The position numbers and the translations under genes are program-made. From NCBI GenBank assembly GCA_037501455.1, contig CM074855.1:38473001-38537000 (forward strand): 64,000 nucleotides of DNA. Reading direction: 5' to 3'. The stretch comes from Lantana camara (lineage: Eukaryota; Streptophyta; Magnoliopsida; Lamiales; Verbenaceae). The notes under the pieces were generated by a model that was given only the letters and a program-made list of their open reading frames with translations, had not been told where the DNA came from and searched no databases. Of this stretch, positions 36,321-47,256 are shown in pieces (positions within the stretch are counted from its first letter, which is position 1; every line of letters begins with the position of its first letter).

Positions 36321-36842
36321 CTTACGTAAAAAAATGGGTAACTAATAGAAAGAAATACACATTCATATTTGGTCCTAAAAATAATAATAATGACTTTAGT
36401 AAATAATCATAAATATGATTATATATTTAATTTAATGAAATACTTTAATAAATATTTTCAAAAATATAATATTTTTTAAATTCGAAAATACACAAACTTA
36501 ATTTTTTTTTAATTTCAAAAATTCAAAAAATATATTCTATATATATATATATATATTCTATTAAAAAAAATTGTACCAATATAAGAACTACGATTAACTA
36601 CATTATTTCTTTCCAAAATTTATTCGCATCATGTTTTAATTTCCCTGTTGCGTATTTTTAAAATTTTCTAATCGTGGTGCTTATTAGAATATATTATCAT
36701 GTTAGAATAAAAACACTTATTTCAATTGTTGGGAACAATCAATTGTAATTGTCTATTTTATATAAAAATTTCAATGCTTTAATATAGTCCTTATCTAATT
36801 ACCAATTTATTTTTTACCTTATAATTATAAACTACAACAGGT
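34735..36842. other. AT-rich segment upstream of the CACTA transposase, no gene recognised
   Basis: About 2.1 kb. It contains short pyrimidine tracts and a (CA)n at 35361-35374, a perfect 40-bp tandem duplication (35751-35830), a (TA)n at about 36283-36316 and several A/T runs. Small open frames (for example 35450-35653) have no recognisable motif. It is probably the 5' region of the CACTA element and/or older non-coding DNA. Confidence 0.5.
35751..35830. repeat. Perfect 40-bp tandem duplication
   Basis: Two identical copies of the unit starting GGGAATGAACTACTTCTC, at 35751-35790 and 35791-35830. Confidence 0.95.
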
Positions 36843-39707
36843 ATGGATAAGAGCTGGATTGATTTATCAAAATATGATCCGATGTACGTGTCAGGCATAG
36901 GGAAATTTATTGAGTTTGCATTTAAAGATAAACCAACTGATGCAGTAGTTCGATGTCCTTGTAAGAAGTGTAGGAATAGGTTTAACAAATCACGAAATGA
37001 TGTTTTAGTCCATTGTGTACTAGATGGTTTCTACAAACATTATAAAAATTGGGTTTATCATGGAGAGTCGTTACGCATGGTAAACCATGATAATGTAGAG
37101 CTGAACCTAACTTCAACTGATACAAATGATGAGATGAGCCAAATGGTGCATGATGCAATGGGGATTCACGGTGCGGAAGCCAACCAAGACGACGATCACG
37201 TATCTGTAAATGAACAAGTTAGCGAAGCAAATGAGGAAACTAAGAAGTTCTTTAGATTGTTGGAGGATGCAAGGTCAGAAGTTTATGCCGGGAATAAAAA
37301 ATTCACTAAGTTGTCTCTAGTTGTCCATCTTCTTCAGTCTAAGGCATTGTGTGGTTGGACAGATAAGTCAATTGATATAATACTTGAAATGCTAGAGGGT
37401 TTACTTCTAACTGATGCAAAAATTCCAAAGTCATACTATGAAGCAAAAAAATTAATAGATGACTTTGGATTTTCTTACGAGACATGGGATGCATGCCCTA
37501 ATAATTGTATGTTATATAGAGGGGAAGATAAAGATAAGCATGTGTGTGACATTTGTGGTGCATCTCGTTATCGAGATGATGTGAGAAAGTTAGCTGCAAA
37601 ACAAATGAGATACTTTCCGTTAAAGCCACGACTACAAAAGTTGTTTATGTCAAGCAAGACTGCAGCTCACATGCGATGGCATGTAGAGAAGCGAAAAGAT
37701 GATGGTGTATTGAGGCATCCTGCTGATTCCCTTGCATGGAAGGAATTTGACCAAAAGTTTCCAATGTTTAGTAATGATGTGCGTAATGTTAGACTTGGTT
37801 TATCAACAGATGGTTTCAACCCGTTTAGAACTTTGGCTTCGACTTATAGCATTTGGCCGGTGGTTTTGATGCCATATAATTTGCCTCCTTGGCTTTGCAT
37901 GAAACAACCTTATTTTATCTTGTCCACCCTCATTGATGGACCACAAAGTCCAGGTCAAAAAATTGATGTATACCTGCAACCTCTGATTGAAGAGTTAAAG
38001 GAATTGTGGGATGAAGGGGTTCCAACTTTTGTTGTTTCTAGTAATCAGATGTTCTTAATGCGTGCGGCTTTGTTGTGGACTATTAGTGATTTTCTTGCCT
38101 ACTCAATGCTGTCTGGTTGAGGTGTTAAAGTCAAACTTGCATGTCCTTATTGTGGAAAGATGACTTGGCATAGAAGATTAAACGAATGTCGTAAAGATTA
38201 TTATATGGGGCATCGGTGTTTCCTACCTACAGACCATCAATTTCGAAGAGATACTGTATCATTTGATGGCAAAAGAGAATTAGGAAGAGCTCCTATTCCT
38301 CTATCGGGGTCATAAGTTTTGCAATAATTAGATAGATTTCAAGTATTAACTCAATACAAGAAAGAAGATTTGTTGAAGAGGTTGACCGGGGTTGGTAAGG
38401 ATAAATCAGAGGATCATAATTGGAAAAAGAGGAGCATCTTTTTTGAGTTGTCTTATTGGGAGCATAACTTGATTAGACATAATCTTGATGTGATGCACGT
38501 TGAGAAGAATATGTGCGACAATATTCTTTGGACCATACTTGGTGATAAAGAGAAGTCAAAAGACCATCGTCGTGCTCGATTATAGTTGAAATTCATGAAT
38601 ATACGCAAGCCCTTATGGCCACAAGTACGAGCATCCGAGAAAGACAATCTTCCACCTGCTGCATTCACCATGGGTAGGAAAGATAAAGATATCTTTTGTA
38701 AGGTGTTAAAGAGTGTTAGAGCTCCAGACGGATATGCATCTAATATTGCGCATCCTGTTAATATTGCTTCTAGAACTATAAATGGATTGAAAAGTCATGA
38801 CAATCATGTGTTAATTCAACAGTTGCTTCCAATTGCAACTCGTGGAGCACTTCCGACGAATGTTGTAAGTGTGTTGATTGAATTGGCAAATTTTTGGAAG
38901 CAGTTGTGTTCCAAATCTAATACGACAGTTTTGTTGGAAAAGTTGCAACAACGTATAGCTCTTACACTTTGCAATCTTGAAAAGATATTTGTTCTATCTT
39001 TCTTCGATATAATGGAGCATCTTCCTATTCATTTGGTCGATGAAGTTCTAAAAGGTGGCCCAGTTCAATTTCGATGGATGTATCCAATCGAAAGGTATGT
39101 TGGGAATTTGAAATTTATTTTTAATTAAAACATACATAGTATATTTTGTCATTCTAAATATTTCAAGTTTATATTTTAGGTACTTGCTTACTTTGAAAAA
39201 GTATTTTCGTAATCGAGCACGGCCAGAAGGATCAATAGCTAAAGGTTACTTGATGGATGAATGCATGAACTTTTGTGCAAGATATCTTGCGGACATTGAA
39301 ACTAAAGAAACTCGACCACTGCGAAATTGGGTTGGTGATAATCCTATGGGTCGAGTTTTAGGAAAAGGAAAATCCCAAATATTTGACAATAGTACTTTGA
39401 CTCAAGTCCATCGCTGGATTCTTGCACATGTTGAATCTGTAGCTCCCTACAAATCGTAAGTCATATTATTTATGAAATTTTAATTATATTTGAACTTATA
39501 ATATATCTTACAATTTATGTAATCTAAATTCAGAATTCACGTTGCTTCGATTGCAAGTGAAAGATGAACAACATCACGCAGAGAGCTCGATAGTATCCAC
39601 AATGCAACATTTCATGATTGGTTTAAGTTATATGTAAGTGTGAAATAATAAAAAATAATTATATATTAATAATAGTATCTAATAAATTTAATTCACACAC
39701 ACACACA

Positions 39708-39744
<37 letters not shown>

Positions 39745-40384
39745 GTTGGTGAATGGTCCCATGGCACATGGAAAGAGTTATAATGCATGCATTGTAAACA
39801 GCTTTCGCTTTCGCACTAGATCTCACGATGAAAGGAAAGCTACTCAAAATTCTGGCGTTATTGTTAGGGCTACAACAAATAGTTATGTCAGTGCAAGGGA
39901 TAATAATCCTCGCTTGGGAGAGGTTCTTTACTATGGCATCCTGACAGATATTATTAAAGTTCAGTACGCTCACAATATGAAATTCACATTGTTTAAGTGT
40001 GATTGGATTGATAGCGAGAAGGGAGGGCTCAAAGAAGATATTCATAAATTCAAGCTTGTAAACTTCAATCACTTGATGTATAGCAGCAACCTTCCGAGTG
40101 ATGAGCCTTTTATCTTGTCAAATCAAGTAGAGCAAGCATGGTATATTAGAGACCCAGTGGATCTCGATTGGAGAATTGCATTACCAATGGTCAGAAGAGA
40201 TGACTTTGACATATACTCCCGGATGTATGAAGCGGAACCTTATAGTAATCAAGTATTGGACGATCGTATTCCTTTGAATGATGATGATGCTAATTGGGTT
40301 CGACATGGGGTTGAAGGAACTATAGTTGATGTTAATGATAATGAGCACCATAATGATGTTGACGATGACGATGATGTAGAGTAG
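36843..40384 (+). pseudogene. CACTA (En/Spm) TNP2-type transposase, five nonsense codons
   Basis: Exons about 36843-39094, 39180-39455, 39534-39633 and 39743-40384, all joined by GT-AG introns. The N-terminus is a transposase-associated domain (MDKSWIDLSKYDPMYVSGI, with CPCKKCRN); then a CxxC pair (CDICG), the TNP2 core (LSTDGFNPF, YSIWPVVLMPYNLPPW), LACPYCGK, IRHNLDVMHVEKNMCDNI, a DUF4218-like part (DIMEHLPIHLVDE, PVQFRWMYPIER) and a DUF4216-like part (YYGILTDIIKVQY, FKCDWID). This protein cuts at the CACTA ends. In-frame stops at 38118, 38313, 38325, 38583 (TAG where Gln is usual) and 39564 inactivate it, yet exon 1 keeps one frame throughout. The acidic tail (DVDDDDDVE) ends the protein. 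Residue matches are from family knowledge, not alignment. Confidence 0.9.
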
Positions 40385-41106
40385 GACAGTCTGGAATGTG
40401 TATAACGAAACATTCTCTTTTGTTCTTTATATTTTTTAGGTTAATTTAATTTCTATTAAACTTTCCTCTAAGATTAAAATATGTTACCAAAATTAGATAA
40501 ATGAGCTTTTTAATTTTTTATAAAAGAGATTTAATTATTTTGTAATACGTTTCCCTCCACAACAAATAATTTCCTATGAAATTTTTAGAAGTGATATTTC
40601 CAATTTTGAGAAAAATAATAATAAATAAAAAATCAATTAAAATTAAAACTTAATACAATCCTTTAATTTTTTTCATTCGGACTATAAACCAAAATTATAA
40701 GACAAGAAACACGAAAATTAGGCTTTGTATTTATTTTAATAATATACAAAAATATTTAATGTCAAATATTGTTTAGCCTACAAATAAAAATTGAGATTTT
40801 ATACGAATTAATTTTGATATGTCATTTGATACTAAATATTTTTTTTATGTTTTTAGCATAAATACAAACTTATTTTTATTGTTTCTTGTTTTTTTTTTTT
40901 TTAGTTTATGGCAAAAAAAAAAAAAAAAAAGAATATTCCACTCTATTTTAATTTTAATTGATATAATTTTTAGGTGGTATAGTGTCAAAATAGAAAATTT
41001 TTAGGGGCGATGTGCATTTTTCACTAAATTAAATTAAATTTATATTTTCATTTGATTGAATCATTTTCATATTTGTTTCTAAAGTTGTTGATATACAGAA
41101 ATTGAT
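40385..41106. other. Spacer between the two CACTA genes
   Basis: AT-rich, with T- and A-runs around 40890-40930. It would hold the 3' end of the TNP2 transcript and the leader of the second gene; no specific signal can be assigned. Confidence 0.4.
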
Positions 41107-43083
41107 ATGGGGAGACCACGTAAACATCCTCGGGGGACTATGATTGGCGGAGACATTGATGAAGTTACGGCTCGAAATACGGAACATGTCCTCTCACCAC
41201 AAGCCACTCATTCACCTTTGACAGACGAACACAGTGAATCTAGTGAATCAATTGAACCAACCACCTCAGGTATAACATTATATATATATATAATTATATC
41301 ATATATGATTAATTTATTATTTCTACATGTTTGTTTCTTTTGTCAGAAACATTAAAGAGAAAAGGTAGAGGTACCTCACACTTGCCATCAGTGTGGAATA
41401 CCGGTAAAAAACTTGAGGTGGAACTTAACGAATTCGGTCAGATTATTGGTAAGGATCAAGTGCCCTTGAGCACTGCTTTAGGTGTTCTTGCTAGAATGGG
41501 TAATCTGTTACCTCTAAATTATGAAAAATGGTCGGACATGCCAAAGTCAAGACATGACGATATTTGGAATGAAGTTCAGGTAATTAACTTTGTGATTTCA
41601 TTTGTAATATATCACATCATATTCTTATGTTCAAATTTCTTATTTCATAATGTTGTAGGCAAATACAACATTGCCTCTTGAAGCAAAGAAGCATGTTCTT
41701 ACAAACTTGAATTCTCTATGGAGAGGTTGTAAAGGCACTGTGAAAAAAGAATACTACAAGCCACATAAAAAATGATTCAAGATATCTGAGTGAGGTTCCA
41801 GATGAAAGGATGGAACCCAAACAATGGCATGCTCTTGTGGATTACTGGAACAAAGAAGATGTGCAGGTGATAAATAAAACCTTTAATACAGTTTATTTTC
41901 ACATTTAATACAGTTTATTTACATTTTGGTTTGTCATTTTTAGTATACTATATTATTTTCAACTCTATGGTAATATTCTTATAAATGTTTTAATTATTAT
42001 AGATCCGAGCTGAAAAGAATACTGAGATTAGAAAGATCCAGAAACATCCACATAGAACTGGTCGAAAACCTTTTCCTGTTTTAAGAGAGGAGGTATAAAT
42101 TATAATTAGTATTTTTTCTTGTATAAAACACGTCTATATTATTTTTATTATTTTAATCAATTGCCTTTGGAAACCAGCTTAAACAAGTTGGAGTGTCTGA
42201 TCCTAGAAGATTAGACGTGTGGATTGAGTCCCGAAAAGGAAAGAATGCAGATAATGAGACATCTAACTTATGCGTGAGTTTTATCAAATTTGTATAATTT
42301 TTAACCATAAAGATAATACTTACTATTATTATTTTTTAATTGGAACAGGATGAGCTAGAAGAACAAGCGAAACAAATTCCAGAAAATGAAAGTTCAGACA
42401 AATTTAAAGAGGATTTATTTGACAATGCGATGGGACTTGATGGACATGGAAGAGTTAGGTGTATGGGCAAAGGGGTAACACCTACACAACTTAATGGAAG
42501 TTATTTTGCTTCTAGCTCTCGACAAACAAACATGTCTACGATGAAGGATCAGGTAAGGGCCGAAGTACGAGAAGAGCTTCGTGAAGAAATTCGAGCTGAG
42601 GTACAAAATGAAGTGCAAGTTAAATTGGCTGAAGTGGAGTCCATGAAGAAACAAATAGGAATTTTGCTGAATTTGTTGGATCCTTCAACTGTAGAAGCTT
42701 TTCGTGCTATTTGTACCGATTCCAATGGTGTTTGTTCTGCAACATCTCCTGGTGGAAGATCAAATCTAGCCCGCACGTCTGATCGTGAGGTTAGTATAAA
42801 AAAATTGATCATTTTGATACATAGAAATTATAACACTTGCATATATACATATATACTTATAAGTGAATCAATTATAGGATATATCTGAATCTGGTACCCG
42901 TTTAGAATTAAATAAAGATGAGCATACTTCATTTGATCACATCAGGGATGATCAGGTAATATTTATTTCAAGTAATATTTTTTATTATTGTTCGATTAAC
43001 TTTTTATATTATTATATTTATATCATAGTATATTAATAATAATTTCTTTTCTTTTGTAGGTAAGAACAAATGGAAAGAACTGA
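41107..43083 (+). pseudogene. CACTA TnpA-type gene (plant Transposase_24 / Ptta-En-Spm family), one frameshift
   Basis: Eight exons with GT-AG borders and matching phases can be read: 41107-41269, 41347-41579, 41659-41866, 42003-42092, 42178-42273, 42349-42789, 42878-42955 and 43060-43083 (stop). Exon 1 begins MGRPRKHPRG, an AT-hook-like start; exons 2-5 hold the family core (NEFGQIIGKD, WSDMPKSRHDDIWNEV, GRKPFPVLREE, DVWIESRKGKNA); exon 6 has a Glu/Arg-rich coiled coil (VREELREEIRAEVQNEVQ). These proteins bind subterminal repeats and assist TNP2. A shift in the A-run at about 41767-41772 breaks exon 3. The stop codon lies two bases before the Tat LTR, so nothing downstream of the gene survives here. 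Confidence 0.85.
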
Positions 43084-43085
43084 TG

Positions 43086-43912
43086 TGATGGGGTCGAAAT
43101 GCGCTCGTCCCACGTTTGGACACGTGGCACCTCAAAGATGACGACACCTGTCCTATGATTACGGTAGCCATACACGAGTGCTGAAACCCTTAAAGCGCCA
43201 ATATCCTCCAAGAACATGTGTCGTTTCTGTTGCATACGCACATGATCAATATTACCGCTCTTTCACGAGCGCCATTCCCACTACATGGCCAACGTTCCAA
43301 TCAATCAAAGGAAGCCCTCTTCGAGCGCTACACTCCCTCAGGAAGGCTTCCACTCCAACTGATTACACAAGCCTTGGCCCTCATCCCCTAGCGGATTTCT
43401 TGATTTCCAAGGATTTTGGTTGTCACGAGCGCGCTCTTAAGCCCACGTTACCAACCCCCAAAACGGCTCTCTGACACATTGTACATGCCCGCGCACCTAC
43501 CACTGTTGCCAGCACCACCTTTCACCAGCTTTTGCAGAGAATATTCCTCCTAGGTTTCTTTCGCAATGCCAAGTGCTAGGGCAACATTCGGCCAGGACCA
43601 CACGGTGCAAATGACCAAAGGGTCCCTGACCCTCAACTATAAATACGCAAGGTCATCTTCTCCACTGTAAGCAATCTCCATTACAGCACCTCCATACTTA
43701 GCATATTTTCTCTTTCAGATCTTCATCTGACTTGAGCGTCGGAGAGCCAAACTGGGCATCACCCCCAGTTCCCCCAGCTTGGCCTTCTGACCTTGTTTGT
43801 GTGTTTGTCCTAGCAGGTAGAACCCCCATCTCTTCGGGCGATCTTCACGTGGTTTCCTCACTTAAACAAATTCTAAAGTGATTGGACTCTGTACCCATAT
43901 TCAGACCCATCA
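43086..43912 (+). repeat. 5' LTR of the Tat element
   Basis: 827 bp, opening TGATGGGG and closing ACCCATCA, so the ends form an inverted repeat. It is followed at 43918 by the GACGCCGTCTGTGGGAA block typical of the leader/PBS region of this group; the primer tRNA is not assigned. Confidence 0.85.
43638..43646 (+). promoter_or_regulatory. TATA box of the Tat LTR
   Basis: CTATAAATA in a GC-richer context, about 270 bp before the LTR end; it fits the U3/R boundary of a short gypsy LTR. Confidence 0.6.
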
Positions 43913-44003
43913 TTTTTGACGCCGTCTGTGGGAATCATTCAGCTTTCAACTCATTTCTTCCTTTCTACTAGTGGAAAAGCAAACACCCAGAATCTTTTCA
44001 ACT

Positions 44004-46078
44004 ATGGTCGCTACGAGATCCGGAGCTGTGGGAGGAGGAGACAACACTTCCCGTGATGCCAATATCATTGTTCCCTCCGCCGTTGGCGGAGCACTACCTC
44101 CTTCCATCGCCGCTGGTGGAGCACCACCTGCCGGAGGCGTGACTCCCCTTGCAGATTCTACAATTCCACCACCAGCGCCACCAGCACCGCCAGTTTCTAG
44201 CACCGTGGGGGGTGCCTCTCTTCCCACACTTCCTCAACCCCCTAAAAACATGTGGATTCCTACCCACGCGAATCCGGGAGGGCAGTCCTACATGATGCCG
44301 CCGCCGGGTTACATTCTCACCCCCACCGTCATGATGCCGCCGGTTCAGCCCTATCACGCCGGTCAGATCCAGCTCCCGGTGGTGATTCCCAGGGAGATTG
44401 AAGGGGTGGAGTTACCCCCTCTAACTCCTCAATAGTTGAGGGCTCTGTACGCCCAGTGTGACGTTCAGGTGGCCCGGGAGCATGGGAAAGATTCCATTCC
44501 ATGTACTTCCCCTCTGGACAGGCCACTCAAGCTGCCGCTCCTTTAGGCGGACTGCAAACTTATCCGCTTAGGGAGGCTCAGGCCGTCCTAAGTGTACAAC
44601 CGCCATAACTGCCTGCCAAAGAGACGCCCCAACAAGGCGACAACGAGCGTCCCCCTGTGGACAGGAACAGGGAGCCCAAGGAAAGAGTCAACAAAAGTGA
44701 AAGGGACTCTCATGCCTCCAAAAGGGCCTCCAGAGCCACAAAACAGGGGGACAAAGAAGGAGATGTAAATCCTAATATCCTCGCGGCTGTACAAGATCAG
44801 CTGCAGGGTTTAAAGGACATGGTTGGACAGCTCTCTCGAGTGCGGTCTCAGATCTCCCACAGCAGGGATGAACGAGCCGATGCCAGAGACGCTCGTCACA
44901 AAGACCGCCAGCTACGAGTACCCCACCGCAAGGAGCAAGAGGAGAACTTTTGCACTTATGAGTACCATCCCCTGGCGAGGGGCTCTCCCCTCGTGGAAGA
45001 AGTTCTGATGGCCCAAGCAGGAATGGCCAAAATCCCCACTTCCGTCAATCGCTACGACGGAACAACTGATCCGGCTGAACACTTGGATCATTTTCTGCAC
45101 TTGATGCACCTATACGAGCACTCGAGCAACTACTGGGCCAAAGTCTTTGTGACTTCCCTGGTGGGAATGACTCAGGAATGGTACATGCGACTGCCGCCAC
45201 GCTCGATACATTCATATCAAGAGTTGGCTGACGCTTTCCTCAACCACTTCAATTCTTTGAAGGCCCCCGTCACTACGCCCACTGCCCTCTATAATATAGT
45301 GCAAGGCAAGAGTGAGTCTCTTCGCTCGTTCTTCGCCCGTTTCAACAAGGAGATCTTGCAGGTGGAGAGGCCTTCCGTGGACTTCTTGATCCTAGTGCTC
45401 TTTCAGGCTGTGGATCACAAGCAGTATGTGAGAAAAAATTTTGCCGATGCCATTGTAGAGAGAAGGCCAGGAACCCTCATGGCCTTAAGGGAAGTTGCCG
45501 AGCCATTTTTTGCGCTCGAAGATATGTATGGGACGAATGGGCCCCGCCACCACAGCCCAGTGAGACACGAGCGTCACCAAGAGCGGGGTCAGGAAGTTGT
45601 TGTCAAAAGGGAACGCAAGAGATCGCCCCCGTCCCCTCGACATTTCGAGCGCATCCCACTCCCCAGGCCGAACTCAGAGGTTTATAACCTCTCTGATAAG
45701 AAACTCTTCAAGAGACCCGTCAAGATGAGGGAAACAGAGGCACTGAGGCGCTCGAACAAATACTGTGATTTCCACAAGCAGAAGGGGCACGGCACGGATG
45801 AATGCCGCCAGTTGGAGGCAGAAATTCAAAGACTCATCGCTGGGGGCCACCTGAAAGAATTTTTCAGGATATTGGAGCGTTATGATGAACGCTATAATGA
45901 GCGCACCGGAGAGAGAAGAAGGAGCCCATCGCGTTCTAGAAGCCCGCGGAGGCGGGGCCCCACGGAAAGTAGCCATCGAGGCAAAGGAAAGGCTCCTGAG
46001 CAAGAAAATACCCCTTTCGCGGTCATCAACATGATAGCAGGAGGTTCCTCTGGTGGAGATTCTAACGTTACCCAGTGA
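44004..46078 (+). pseudogene. Gag of the Tat element (stop and frame change)
   Basis: The first ATG in frame is 44004 (MVATRSGAVGGG), followed by an Ala/Pro-rich N-terminal region that ends at TAG 44433-44435, where Gln would fit. The frame then changes, and 44657-46078 carries the capsid-like gag domain (VNRYDGTTDPAEHLDHF, YWAKVFVTSLVGMTQEWYM, FLNHFNS), a basic Arg/Ser-rich region, a zinc-knuckle-like C-x2-H..H-x4-C (CDFHKQKGHGTDEC) and an RS-rich tail. The stop TGA at 46076 lies in the same frame as the protease that follows, so it is a nonsense change rather than the normal end. Gag would form the particle and bind RNA through the knuckle. Confidence 0.85.
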
Positions 46079-46744
46079 CGGTACGTCCGGAGTTATGACC
46101 AACGCCCATCAATGCCCAAATCCGTCTACGCCATTCAGAAGGCAAATGATCAACGCTCAAAAGAGAATGATGTAATAGGGTTTGACGATAGGGACTTAGG
46201 GCATATTGTAACGCCCCATGGGGACAGTGAAACCTCTGACTGCCCCATGGTGGTTAGCGTAGATGTCCACAATCACGTTGTAAAGAGGGTGTTAGTGGAT
46301 AATGGAAGCTCTGTTAATGTTTTGCCGTACACTACGTTCCAAAAAATGAATGCCAACATCCCGCTCGAACCTCTCAAAACAGCCCTCATTGGCTTTGGAG
46401 GTTCGGAGGTCATCCCACGAGGGCAAATTCGCCTGGCCACTTCATTCGGCCGAGCCCCACAGCGCAAAACGCTCATGGTTACTTATGCAGTGGTGGAGAT
46501 TGATATTCCCTATAACATCATAATCGGGCGTCCAGCCCTCGTTGATTTCAAAGCTATCATCTCCACCTACCACCAAAAAATCAAATTCCCCACCCCCGAG
46601 GGCGTTGGAGAAGTATTGTGCAATGTGCGAGAGGCCTGAGAATGTTACATGCTGTCCCTCAGAAAGCCTAAGGCTGAGAAAACTTTCCAAATCGGGTCCA
46701 CCAAGAAATCCGTTGACTTCCCCAATCTAGACGAGGATGGTCCC
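46079..46744 (+). pseudogene. Aspartic protease of the Tat element, cut by copia
   Basis: Contains the protease active-site region RVLVDNGSSVNVLPY (the D-x-G-S form common in plant Tat elements) and the second conserved part YNIIIGRPAL, which corresponds to the flap and second loop. A TGA at 46637-46639, where Arg is usual (CGA), is followed by 100 more bp of the same frame up to 46744, where the copia element is inserted. The last five bases, GTCCC (46740-46744), are the target duplication repeated at 60914-60918. Confidence 0.85.
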
Positions 46745-47256
46745 TGTTGGAAAACACGAATCAGAAAGCAGCGGAAATTAAAAAATTTTCCCAACAAAAG
46801 GATCTAGGACTCGCAATCGTGTAACCAAATTCGTAGAGATAGAAAACTTACTTTTCTTTTATTCTTTCTTGAAGCGTTTCAAGCCACCCAAGAACGCTCT
46901 TCTCGCGGCTTGATCCCCTCTCCTTGGTAAAGCTCGAATCTTCAAACTTCTAACTTGAAGTCTCTAGAGATAGTCCACCAACTTGATCACAATCTAACTA
47001 GTAAGGATGCTAGTTCTCTAGTTAGTGTTTAGGCTTAACCTAGGGTTTTATTTTATCTTGGAGAAAGGAAGGTGTTCAACACATGAACCAAAATAATTGT
47101 CAATTAGCTCTAAAGGGGAGCATGAGCTCCCCTATATATAGGAAAGGGAGAGGGGCGCCGATCCTATTCCTTGTTGGGCAAGGATTTGGTTCCTCTCTAT
47201 CCTATTACTTGATCATCAAGTATTTTCCAACTTTGACTTTGAATTCTAATTCAAGT

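Noticed and set aside
39659..40072. 137-codon minus-strand frame
   Set aside because: Antisense shadow of TNP2 exon 4, containing the translated TA tract.
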